Shown piece after piece: positions 1 through 11,857 of a stretch of DNA of 64,000 bases (position 1 is the stretch's first letter; each line of letters begins with the position of its first letter). The notes beneath the pieces are model-generated. The model searched no databases. It was not told the DNA's origin and was given only the letters and a program-made list of their open reading frames with translations. The stretch spans positions 23,094,001-23,158,000 of the forward strand of contig NC_133006.1 of NCBI RefSeq assembly GCF_048564905.1, given 5' to 3'. The position numbers and the translations under genes are program-made. Origin of the DNA: Vicugna pacos. Taxonomy: Eukaryota > Chordata > Mammalia > Artiodactyla > Camelidae.

Positions 1-2315
1 AAAAAAAAAAAAACCAACCCAAACAAAACAAACACAACCCCCCCAAAACACAATGATCTGGGAAGCATGACAAAGGGAGGTATGCCTGTGTCTGCGGACC
101 CCCCGGGTACTTGGACTCTGATTCAAGAAAAACTGAAGATTTAAAGGAAAATCTAACCTAAACCAACACAAACACAACAGTGTCTCTATCATAATTTTTG
201 TGCCCAAACATCGTGTTAAGAAGCTTATTTGATTTCTTCCGTTTAATGTCTGAAAATAATTAAGCTCTTTATCTGCCAGCAAAGGGAGATAAAGGACCAA
301 AGTTGTAAGAGCAATAAACTGGCTCAGATGGACCCCTGGCCTGGCGCTCTGAGCCTGGAGAAGGTAATTCCTTTCTCTGGGACTCTGTTTTCTTACCATG
401 AAAAGAGGGGAAGGGGTGGGTATTTGATATTCAAGATTGCTTCCGACTCCAAGCCCCAGGAGCGCTGTGTTCTGGGGGAAATTTGGGATTAGACAGGAGT
501 CCTTGATGTGTAGGGAGGCAGAGGGGACGGTCCAGACAGACCCCAGCGTGCAGTGCGCTGCGAGGACCTGAGAGATGGCACAGCCGTGGCCTGGCTTCCC
601 CAGGAAGAGGGGGAGGGTCAGTGTCACCGTTTTGTCTGCAGGTCTAAGGAGCTCATAACTCAGCCCAGTCAAAGGTCACTCGCCATCTGAGTTTCACTTT
701 TCAGAGGATTACAGCTGTAGGAGGCGAACGTGCAGGTCTGATTGGAAGCTCATCTTCAGGGATTTGGCTCTTCCTTCAGTTTAGGGGAGGCGGCTTAAAC
801 CCTCCTTCACCCAAAGCCCCTGGGAAACAGGGGCCCCTCCACCCGCTCTGGCTGTGCTCAATTCTCCCTCCAGTCAGCACGTCAGGCTCTGACCTGTCTT
901 TGGACACCTGCCCTGTGGATGAAGGGTACACCTGAGACCCAGTGAGAAGACGACCCAGCAGCCCCTGGTTTCGTCCCCAAGGAAAGAGGGAGACGCGTGA
1001 GTGGATTGGAGAGTGGCTGGTGGAGGATGGTGAGGGGAGGCTGGGGAAGGTGGCTAAGATGAGGAACTGGGGCATAGAGACACGTGGTGTACATGCGGAT
1101 GCGCAGGCACCCGGCAGGGAAACCCTGCCACTTGTCCTAATGCCTCCCTCCTGTATTTTGCACTCACACCCCACTCTAAACTTTGCGAAGTGCTGCCAGA
1201 GTTTACCAGATCCTCACAGGGTTGCTGTGAAGCAGGCTGGGCGAGGAAGGGGCTCTAGACCAGACTCAGAAAACCAGGACCACGTTACTCGTTTGTCGTG
1301 GCTGACGTTGGGCTTGTGCCCCCGAGCCTTGCTTCTGTGTCTGGCGACAGTGCAGCTGCAGAAATGTTAGGAGTGACTGTCTCCTCCAGAGACGAGAGAA
1401 AGGAGGGGTTCACGAAAACAGAGTAAGATGCCCAAGGTCACAGAGGTAAACACAACTCACCTCATCTCCAAGAACCCTCACTTTCCTTTCCTTTCTCTCC
1501 TAAAAACGTTTGTCTATTAAGTTTATATGGATAAATGAGCTCCCAGCTTCACGAATTGATTTATTTTCCTCTATGGTTACTTGGCAATCTGAGGATTTAA
1601 CTTTTGAAGTTTTGTTTTTTTTTTAACTGAAAAAATTCCTCTAATGACTCGGGACATCTAGAAATTTGTAATTTTCTTTGGCATGAATTTTAACAGTACA
1701 TGCATAGACCTTGAAATCTGGAATGGTTATTTACCTACTGACTGAACAGCAGCAGCATTTATTGCTGCATCTTAATACTTGCACTTTATACAGAAGAGTA
1801 AATGGAACGTGGGTTTTTGAGAATTTGATGATACACAGGCATGTTAGATCATATCGCTTGACAGTATCAAAGTTTACCATTTTTAATATCAATGGTGGTT
1901 ACATTAAATGGTAAAATGGAGATGTCAGAAACTTATAATTAAAATGTTTTGATTTAAAGCTTACAATCTAAGTCTGGTTATTTATTTACAAAAAAAAAAA
2001 AATGCCAAAGATTTTCAGCACGCTGACAGCAGGTGGTCTATGGTAGTGTTTTTGTCCTTTTAGCCCAGAAGACATTTTCATTTGTCAGAAATCTTCCTTC
2101 AGGGCCCCCGAAGAGCTTAAAGTACAACACAGTAAGTAAGAGTGTGGAAATGATGGATAAATGCAGAGAAAGGGAGCCAAGCCCATTGCATCATCTGACA
2201 GTGGAAGGCTCTGATGTCATCCCTCGTGTCTGCACAGCCATCGGGAACCACAGAAACGCTTGCTGTATCACAGCCTCATTTAGGCGCCATCATGTTTTCT
2301 CTTGTGTTTGCTCCA
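1..2315. other. 5' flank of BTNL2, no gene seen
   Basis: The window opens in an A/C-rich simple tract (1-60). Bases 480-1400 are richer in G+C with scattered open frames that have no family likeness. A segment near 1180-1450 has MIR-like words (CCCAAGGTCACAGAGG). The BTNL2 promoter and any 5' UTR exon should lie here, but I cannot place them. Confidence 0.4.
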
Positions 2316-2321
2316 GGGAGG

Positions 2322-2400
2322 ATGGTGGATTTTCCGGGATACAGTCTGTCTGGCATAGCTGCCTCCTTCCTCTTTGTATTGCTCAGCATGAGGCAGTCAG
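2322..2400 (+). CDS. BTNL2: BTNL2 exon 1: signal peptide
   Basis: The exon encodes 26 residues starting [11 protein letters not shown] and running into a hydrophobic stretch (ASFLFVLL), followed by a gtagga donor. The ATG was chosen because it matches the start of human BTNL2. A pyrimidine-rich stretch ending in CAG at about 2316 lies just upstream and may be the acceptor of a 5' UTR intron. Confidence 0.93.
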
Positions 2401-5400
2401 GTAGGACGCTCTTCTTCCTTTGACTGTATACTCGAGTGTCTCAGAGGTCCAGCCTGGGTGCAGAGATCGAAATTCAAAAGGCCAGTACAACGTTAAGAGT
2501 GGAGATCCAGGAGCCGGAGCACCTGTGTTCCAAAAAGGGCTCCTCCACTCTCAGCTGTGTTATCTTTGGAACTTACTTGAATACCTTCTGCCTTAGTTTT
2601 CTCACCTCTATGATAAGGATAACAGCCTACCTATGTCTCATAGGCTGGCACACGCTTTAAGATTAAATGAGGCTGTACGTGGAAAACACTGGAACACGTT
2701 AAGTCATCCATTCTTGTGCTTCTATTCAGAACAGCACTTTGGGGGTGAAAAGAGTGGCTGCTTTTAACCATAAATTAAACAGCATAAAAATACTTGGAAA
2801 TAAGAAACTAGAAGGAGACCTCCAAGAATTAGGCTTGGAAATCTCAGTAGCTAAAGTTTGTTGGTCAAAATATTGCAACTTGAAACAGGATTGTGAAAAT
2901 TTGATGTCAGTGGGTAACATTGGAGCCCAAGGAACACACAGGGTGGCAAAGTGGGGAGTCTCTGGACAGGACCCGAGGAGACACAGGCTCCAGACTGAGG
3001 CTGCCAGAAACTACATGATGTGGTGAGGCTGCCAGAAACCTCTGTGTGATACTCCTTCCTAACGTGTTAAAAAAAAGAAAAAGAAAAAGCCAACCAGATG
3101 GTAGGACTCCAGTTCTGGCTTTATCTCTAGATTGCATCCATGCAGAACGCAAGCAGATCACCACCCAAGTCCCACAGTCACCTCTGAGCACCATCTATTT
3201 GGTATCGAGCAGCAACTAAGCAAGATGCTATTCCTTCTTAGGAAGATTGGATCTGCACAGAGAAAGTGCCAATGGCCCTGGAGCATTTTAGGATGAGGAA
3301 AAAACATCATATACACGACAGATGAAATGATTAAGCGTAGTAACAGACAGAACTGTTCAGCATCTCTTCAATTTGCAGATAACGAAGAGGTCAAACATGA
3401 CTTAAAATTTGATTGGGAGGCTTCAACTCTTTACACAAATCATGACCCTTAATTCACTACAAAATGTCCTTGCAAAAACAACACTTTACATAGCCCCAGT
3501 CGCTGGAGTCTTGCCTGCCCCAGACCAAAAAACAAACAAACAAAAAACCAACCAAATAAACAAACAAACAAAAAAGAAAAACAACCAAAAAAGCTTTACC
3601 TAGGACAAGAGCAGTCCCAAAAAGCTGAATAGTCTATTGGATAAACCTATTACCTAAATTTTAGGAAAAATGACTGATTATAATTCAGTCACTGAAGTGA
3701 AATTACTGACTATAAAATAAATCACGATAAAATAAAAAGTAAGTCACTAACTAATAAAGTTCCCAACTGAAAAATCAATTTATACACTAACTTATTTGAG
3801 AATAAAAACAACCTTAAGATGGAGGGTTTAGTATCTTAAAGATTAAGAAATTGAGATTCCAAATCTCAAAATCTCATTGAGAATAATGGATTTGCCCCAC
3901 TTCCCATCACACATCATAATGCTGGATTTCTCTAGAACATTGAAAATAAAGCTTTCCCTCCTCCAGATGCCTCCATTTTGAGAGGCTGGACCTCCCAAAG
4001 CAAACATATTGATCCTCCAGTTGGCTTTTCCTGGCTCTCGTTGTCCCTCTTTTGTAGATGACTTCAGAGTGATTGGTTCCGCCCGTCCTGTCCTGGCCGT
4101 GGTCGGAGAAGATGCCGTCCTGACCTGTCAGCTCCTTCCCAGGAGAACCGCGGCGCACATGGAAGTGCGGTGGCACCGCTCAGAGCCCAGCACACCTGTG
4201 TTCGCGTACCGGGACGGAGCTGAGGTGACGGGGACACAGATGGAGGGATACAGAGACCGGGCAGAGTGGATACAGGACAACATTGCTGAGGGAACCGTGG
4301 CTCTGAAGATTCACAGCATCCAACCATCCGACGATGGGCAGTACTGGTGCCGCTTCCAAGAGGGAAACTACTGTGGGGAGACAAGCTTGTGGCTCAGAGT
4401 AGCAGGTGAATATCGGGGGAAAGACATAAGGTCTTGGAAAGAGAGGTATATTAATTTGTGGTGAGCTTATTGCCAACGGAAGAATTCCCTTTGCGTCATC
4501 AAGGTAATTGCTACTGCCCAGTTCTCCATTCCCGATTCACTTGAAGGCAAGTGCTTCTGAAGTCTTTAAAGTGAGCTCACCCATACACAGTTTCCCCAGA
4601 TTTAAGTTACACGTTTTGACTATTCTTGAGGACTATTTACAGTTGATGACATGTAGCCTTTAACAGTTTTGCGGAGGCAAGAACCTACGCCATGCGGACT
4701 GGTGCACAAGGGCGGGTCTGTTGCTGTGTTACATCTGTGTTCTCTACTCAGCCTGAAAATACAGGGACTGAGAAGTGAACACTTTGTTTCTTTGTGTAAC
4801 ACCTCCCGTTAGAAGGCTCCTGATGAGACTGAAGAGGTTAAGAACACTGTGTTTTGTGGGGATTATCATATACTCCTGTTCAGTGAACTGGGGGATCGAG
4901 GATGCTCTTGGACATGCCCACTGTGAAGGGCAAGGTTCTGTATGATGCTGTTGTGTTGGCAAAGTAGGGAGGAGTTGGAAGAAGGAGAGTGAAGAAAGGA
5001 TTTCTCTGTGGGAAAACAAAATATCTGAAAAGTGGACTATCACATGGTTCCCTGGCAGGAGTAACTCCATCATGTGCTAAAGACAAAATCAGGTGAATCT
5101 CTTTCCCTCATTGGAGAAATGGCTCTCTGGAGGTGCTAACGTCTCCGGCCGATGCTGCTTCCTTCTTTGCTCCCCCATGAGGCTGTTCCCTGACACCTTT
5201 TTGAGTACCACCTGTGACTATGATTATTACTGCTAATATGTTCAGGGTGATTCAAAGTGGAGGAAATCCCCGTACTTGTGAGATGTGCACAGTGGAGGGC
5301 ACATACCAAGGCGTTTCACCAGGAATATCTGAAAACCAAACATGCATTTTCTAAGGCCCTAACTGAGGAAGTGGGTCTCTGTCCTCCGGCAAGTGATAGA

Positions 5401-8400
5401 GACAGAATCACCATCTATGGAAAATATAATCACCTTTGTTTGGGTTTGAGAGTTATGTTGAATACAGAAAGAATTTCCTGATTGTATAAAACTGGGCTGT
5501 TTCAAAAACATCTTCCCATGGAATGGAATATTTAGGCTGAGGAACTCCTCATGAAGCTTGCCACTTTACACACCCCAGGTTATCTGTTTGCATCTCAAGG
5601 TCACAACCACCAACAAAAGGGAGGGGAAGAACATTTTCCCTGGAGGTGATTTCTCCCCTTATATTAAATATTCTATTTAAATTAGAGTCAAGCTATTATC
5701 CAACAGGTGAGACAAAGTGCCTGCTACAATAAGATGAAAAAGGCAGAGTTTGTGGCATGAGAGAGTTCATGAATAAATCTTTGTTTGCAGTACTAGAGAT
5801 GGAAACAAAATGTCATTATGTCCTTTCCCCTTATTTTCCTGTCTGGATCTGCATACAAATACTGCTCATATACTAAAATATAAAGAATCAGACTGGGGTA
5901 CATATAAAGTGTGTGCAAACTCCAGTTTGAATGGGAAGAAGACTTTGGGCCACTGTTTGCTCCCCAAAACGCTGAACTCCTGGCGCTCCCTCTGAGCACC
6001 GTCACTGGACTCTCAGCCTCTATTTGTGCCTCCGTGGGCTCTGGGCCTCAGGGCTGTGTCTTTCCTCAGGTCTGGGGTCCGCCCCTTACATCCACATGGA
6101 GGAATCTGTGGAGAATGGAGTCCAGCTTGTGTGCACTGCAAAAGGCTGGTTCCCAGAACCTCAGGTTTCTTGGCAAGACATCACGGGAGAAAAGTTGCTG
6201 ACTGTCTCTGAGCATCACGTCCAAGATGAAGACGGCTTGTACTATGTGGAAAGCACTCTCGTGGTCAGGAATCCCCTTCCAGAGGCCGTGTCCTGCTTCA
6301 TCCACAACCCCACGCTCACTGAGGAGAAGGGGTCACATATCTCCATCCCAGGTCAGTGCTCTGCCTCCCGGACCAAGGTGCTCAGATTAGCAGGAAAGGT
6401 CACAGGGACAGTTCCATAGCACCCAGTATTTTTTAATCAAGAAAAAAATCTAACATTTAGTAATATACATTAAAAACTATAGAACTATTTATGGCTAGAA
6501 ATATACACACTATATATCCTGATTAATTTTCAAGTCCTTCTTTTTCTTTTTTATTAATTTACTTTACTCACAAGTATGTGTTACATTGTAAAGAAAATAA
6601 CTACATTCTTTCAACCAAAATGTTTTCCTATGCTGAATTTGTGTCAGTTACTTCTTGGAACCTATCATCTGAAGCTAATCAGAGATGGAGACAGCTGTTT
6701 ACATAGTAGCATCGTAATCACAGCCTCATTTATAAACAGCAACACAAACTACTGCCAGAAACCCAACACAACAGTGGAGCGTTAAGTGTATTATGTTACT
6801 ATACATTATAGCATTGAGGAAAAATGGTATTTTCAAATAAATTTAATGGTTGAAAAAAATTGTCATGACGGACTCCTCAATGATAAAGATTATATCTGTC
6901 TATTCATCTATCTATCTATAAATAGAGATTTCCAATCATGTAAAGTTTATTGGCTGTAAATAAATTTAGAACTGTGCTAAGAGTTTTGGGACATACTCTA
7001 TATTTAGATATAAGGATGCAAGTACACAGTTACTCATATAAATGGATACAGGGAAAAAAGTTAAAATAAATATTGTATGTTAATGTCAAAAGGAGCCAAC
7101 TATATATATATATAAATTATAAAACATATACATATATTTATATGTTTTATCTCTCAGTGTGTAATTATGGGTGATAATTGTCTATGTCCATATATTTTAT
7201 ACATTTGATGCATTTATAAACATAATATTATTTTAATAAAATAGTTAAATACTAGTATGTTAAATACAGGCAGAAACAAACAGAATCAGAGGGCGGTTGA
7301 AATGTGTGTAGGTGGTTGACCCAAGAGCATTTTTGTTGCACAGAGAAAAGGAAAAGCAGCTGGACCACTAGGAGATTGGTGGGAAAAAAATTATTATTTT
7401 TCTGCATTTAGTTTCTTTCTTATGAATCAAGCATATCAATAAAATGGAGGACTTGATTTTATTATTTTTTGAAACATTTTCTCTCCTTTCCCTTAGACCA
7501 AAATGTTTAATATGTTATTCTCATTATTTTTCCAGAGAAACTGCAGGCGGAGCTCGGTACGTAGATGTGGTTGCAAGCACGAGTCTAGATGAGCCTCTGC
7601 CCTCCCCGGAGGGAGGTGGTGCTCCCTGGACAAACCATGTGCAGCCACGGCGACTGCTCGTGATCCAGATGAGAAAGCAAGGCAGGACCTGCCCAGTCTC
7701 ACGTTCAGTTAGTACTGGAGGGACCCACAAAGCAAGCGCAGTCTCCCGCAGGCACCTTTGCCCTCCATGACCTACCACTTTCAGTGTCCGTGGGGACCCC
7801 AGTGAGCCTCGGAGAGATGCCCAAGATGGCTGCAGACGCCAGCTCCGTCCTACTGGGCGGGAGGAAAGGGAGCTGCGTCTGGTGTGTGTAGAGGGTGGCA
7901 CAGATCGGCCGGCCAAGCTCTGGGAGCCCTAGTGTGAGTTTCTGGTGTAAGTGCAGAGGCATCATGAGAACCGGTGGTCCTCCCCCGCTCCTGCCGCCTC
8001 TGGCCCTGCTGCAGTTTCTGCCCCTGCTGCTCACCCCGTGGGCCCAACCTCATCACTGTCAGGAGGGGCTGTTACTTTCCTGGATGCAGCCTGTGAGGTG
8101 ATCATTTTCTGGTTTTTTTTTTTTTTTTTACTTTATAGTCGGATGCAGGTATTATTTTATTGGACCTCAGATAAGTGGTTTAAACAATAACCAACTGATT
8201 TTTGAGCCACTTTTGGTTTCTCTTTATTGCTTTATCATCTTCCTCCTTTTCTTCCTTTCGGTGTCCTCTTCTCCCAGCCCATGATGGCCAGCCTGCTCCC
8301 TGCCCGTTCACTTTCTCCTTCCAATACCCTACTCTCCCTCAAAACACCGGTTACAGGAAAATGTGTGTAGGTGTGTGTGTATGTGTGCTTGTTGCGCATT

Positions 8401-11400
8401 AGGTGAGTTTAAGCCCACTTTTCAGCCCATGTAGGAGTTTTAGAGGAAAATTAGGGTGGCAAACACACCCCAATCTCTGCCAGAGTCTGTTGTGACACTT
8501 CTGACCCCTTTGGGCCATAAAGATAAAGGGGAAGGACTTGGGACGGTCAAAGGTAACGCCACAGTTGGAGGAGAGCTGCACACCTGTGAGCCTGACCTTC
8601 CAAGTCAGACGCCCTCCTGCCTGGGGTGGCATCTGCTTGTGACAGGACGGAAACCTTGACTGGTTAGTTATGGCTCAGAGAGCCAAGCCTGTGACTGGGG
8701 CAGGTCGAGCCACGTCTCTGTCCCTTAGGAAGATTTTCGGTGAAGAGTCATTTCTTGGAGTTATCTGAACCAAATCGCCGTGTCCATTGGAAACCCAGCA
8801 CACAAAATACAGCCTGATGTCCTAGTGTTGTGCACACCTTCTGGGACCACAGTTAAACAAGATGAAAAGTTGGAGCTTCCCTTGGCTCCCGGTCGGGAGG
8901 AGGGCTGGGCCCTCAGGAGCTTCAAGGGTGTGCTGTTAATGGAGAGAACCAGGAGAGTCGCAGCCGCCTCTGGTTGTTAGGGCTTGTGCCTAAGCGCTCA
9001 GAGGCAAGCTGAGCTTTCTGTAGAAGTCCTGAGGCTGAATTTCTACTTCCCACCCTGTCAAATAATGTTACTGATTTTAAAAATTATGACTAATTTTTTG
9101 AAAGGTTAATTATATGCTCGGCACTATGCCAAGTCCTCTTCAGGAGTTATTTTCTTTTCTTACAATAATTTTAAAGATGAATAGATTTGTCCTCATTTTA
9201 CAGGTGGGAAACAATCTTAGAGACATTATGTGGTTTGCTGAAAACCACGAAGAAATTGTGATATTTGCCTTCTAATCTCTGTCTAGCTGACTTAAGAGTA
9301 TGTGCTTTTAATCACTTATCGGTGATTTTAGTAAGTCATTGGTCTCTATTTTTTGTCACTTTAATATAAACATATTGAACTTAATCCCTAATGTAGTGTC
9401 AGGTTCTAAGTAAGAGTCATGATATGATATGATATGATATGATATGATATGATATGATATGATATGACATGACATGGTTTACTGTATTTGAGGAATGAGA
9501 TAGCCCACTTATTGAATAAGCTGGTTGAGACAGGATTAAATGATATGATGATGAGATTATCAGCCCCCCCCGGGATGCCCCTGGGTTCTAAACAACCCAA
9601 AATGTTCTTGCTGATGACACTCTTGGCTCCATTTTGAATCTTTCATTGTGTTTTTTCAGCTTCCTTAAAGGTGATTGGACCTTCCCAGCCCATCCTGGTC
9701 AGAGTGGGAGAAGACATACGATTAACCTGTTCCCTGTCCCCTAAGACTAATGCACAGAGCATGGAGGTGAGGTGGGTCCGATCCTGCTGTTTATGTCTAC
9801 ATGGATGGGGACCATGTGGCTGGAGAGCAGATGGCCGAGTACAGAGGCAGGACTGTATTGGTGAGCGATACCATCAATGAGGGGAGGCTGACCCTGCAGA
9901 TAAACAATGCCAGAATTTCAGATGATGGACAGTACCAGTGCCTTTTTGAAAAAGATGGTGTCTACCAGGAAGCCAATCTGGATCTGAAGATCGTAGGTAA
10001 GGACTCTAGATAGATGTTTTGAATTCAACATCTGTTTCTACTGCTTTAACTTCCTAGTTCATGGAAATTGTCTCTAGCACTAAAATTTTCTTAATGTCCA
10101 TTCACTCATCAAATTTATATTAAACGCTCCAATGTGCAAGAGATGTCATCAAGTCCAGAAACACAAGTGGACCAGATTTAATTCTGTGTGTGTAGAATTT
10201 GTATCGTCTCTAGATCTCCATAAAGTGGCTGTACATCTAGTGAAGTCTGGGAATTTTACTCCATAACTACACAGGACTCATTATTTCAGTGTGTTGTTAG
10301 AATTCTGGGAAATGTATAGTTATTAGAAATTATGATGATGAAGACTAAACCAGATCCACTGTAGAAGCAAAAATCATAAATATTGACAGTATTGGCAGGG
10401 ATGGAAGAGGAAAGGCAAAGTTACTCCCCACATCATGATGTCCCACTGCTTCTATTTATGAGTGAAAATTGGTTTTCCAATGTTAGCAAATTCCATTGTG
10501 TTCATAGCCAAAATCAGGGATAATCTACTTGTTTCTTCCACTTATGGTGTATCCAAATTAATAAATATATTTAAAAATTATCTATGGGAGTGCATGTTGA
10601 AAAGTTAAATGAAAGCTATCATTCGAATTTGACACAACATTGTAAAATGATTATAAATCAATAAAAAATGTTAAAAAAAAGAAAGCTATCATTTTTGCCA
10701 TTGGACACATATATGTATAGGATTTTGATCTTTGAGAGTATTCTCTTATTCACTTTCATTTTTTTTCTTGGCCATATGACTCATGCCCTGGTCAAAGTTA
10801 TTCTGTTTCAGGTATAGAAGAAAAAAAAATGGATTTGAAATGTATTGGATCCCTTAACCTGTCCTAGGATGATTTTAGGAATACATAAAATAAAAATAAA
10901 AATATTATATATGTAAACAAAAGGAAACAAGTAAAGACTCCTGCTAGCATCATCCCTAAGTGGAGTGTAATTTCCCAATAAACTTTGGTCTCTTCCCCAA
11001 GCTTCTGATTCCCCCTCTTTCCTCTCGGTGAAGTCACTGGCTATATAACCACTTTCAGAGACTCTAAGTTGCCTTCCTTGGTTTCTATTCCTCAGGTCTT
11101 GGTTCTTCCCCTCTGATCTCCGTGGAGGAATGGAAGGATGGAGAAATAAAGCTACTGTGCACTTCAGAAGGGTGGTTCCCACAGCCCCATGTACAGTGGA
11201 GGGACGTGGAAGGAAAGGCCATACCATCGTTTTCCCAGGACCTGACTCAAGGCAGCCACGGGCTATTCCGCGTGGAGGCGTTTCTACTGATCACAAACAG
11301 CTCCACTGTGAACGTGACCTGCTCCATCAGCAACCCCCTTCTCGGTGAGGAGAAAGTGACAGCTTTCTCTCTTTCAGGTTAGTGACTCCATGCGTTCCTC

Positions 11401-11825
11401 TCAGATTTGGGAGATAAATACGCACACCGACCCAGACTTACTCATCATATCGCTTTTCTATTTTTCCTTTTTTCTTTCTGATGAAACCTCTTGATGGCTC
11501 TTGCAAAGCTGGTCTTCTGGACACCTAGAGATTCTACTCTTTTGAGTCTCTTCTAGAAATCCCCAGCTAAAGCTCTAAGGTTACATTGTTACATTGTTAC
11601 ATACCAAATTCCAAGAACTGACTCTCTTGTCACTATATCTACAAATTCTTTTCTTCTGTTGTGAAAACGGTATCACTTTTTTCCCCTCATGATGGGTTTT
11701 CTTCTGGATTAGAAACTAATTTTCCTCAACATTATCTTCATGGCCTTGGACTTGGTGATTTTATCTTTTTGTCACCCTTGTTGTTCCAGTGATGGTGATG
11801 ATATAATTGGAAAAGAGAAGGGAAG

Positions 11826-11857
<32 letters not shown>

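Larger units (their letters stand above)
7557..9659. other. BTNL2 intron 4
   Basis: The first 550 bases are G+C-rich, with overlapping open frames of no known family. A poly(T) run lies at about 8113-8129. The rest holds the MIR and pentanucleotide repeat listed separately. Confidence 0.4.

Noticed and set aside
776-1370. Overlapping open frames on both strands upstream of BTNL2
   Set aside because: G+C-rich stretch with no splice pattern, no domain and no family likeness; frames on both strands cancel each other as evidence.
7524-8190. Cluster of open frames on both strands after BTNL2 exon 4
   Set aside because: These are chance frames in a G+C-rich intron; proline- and serine-rich composition and lack of motifs argue against genes.
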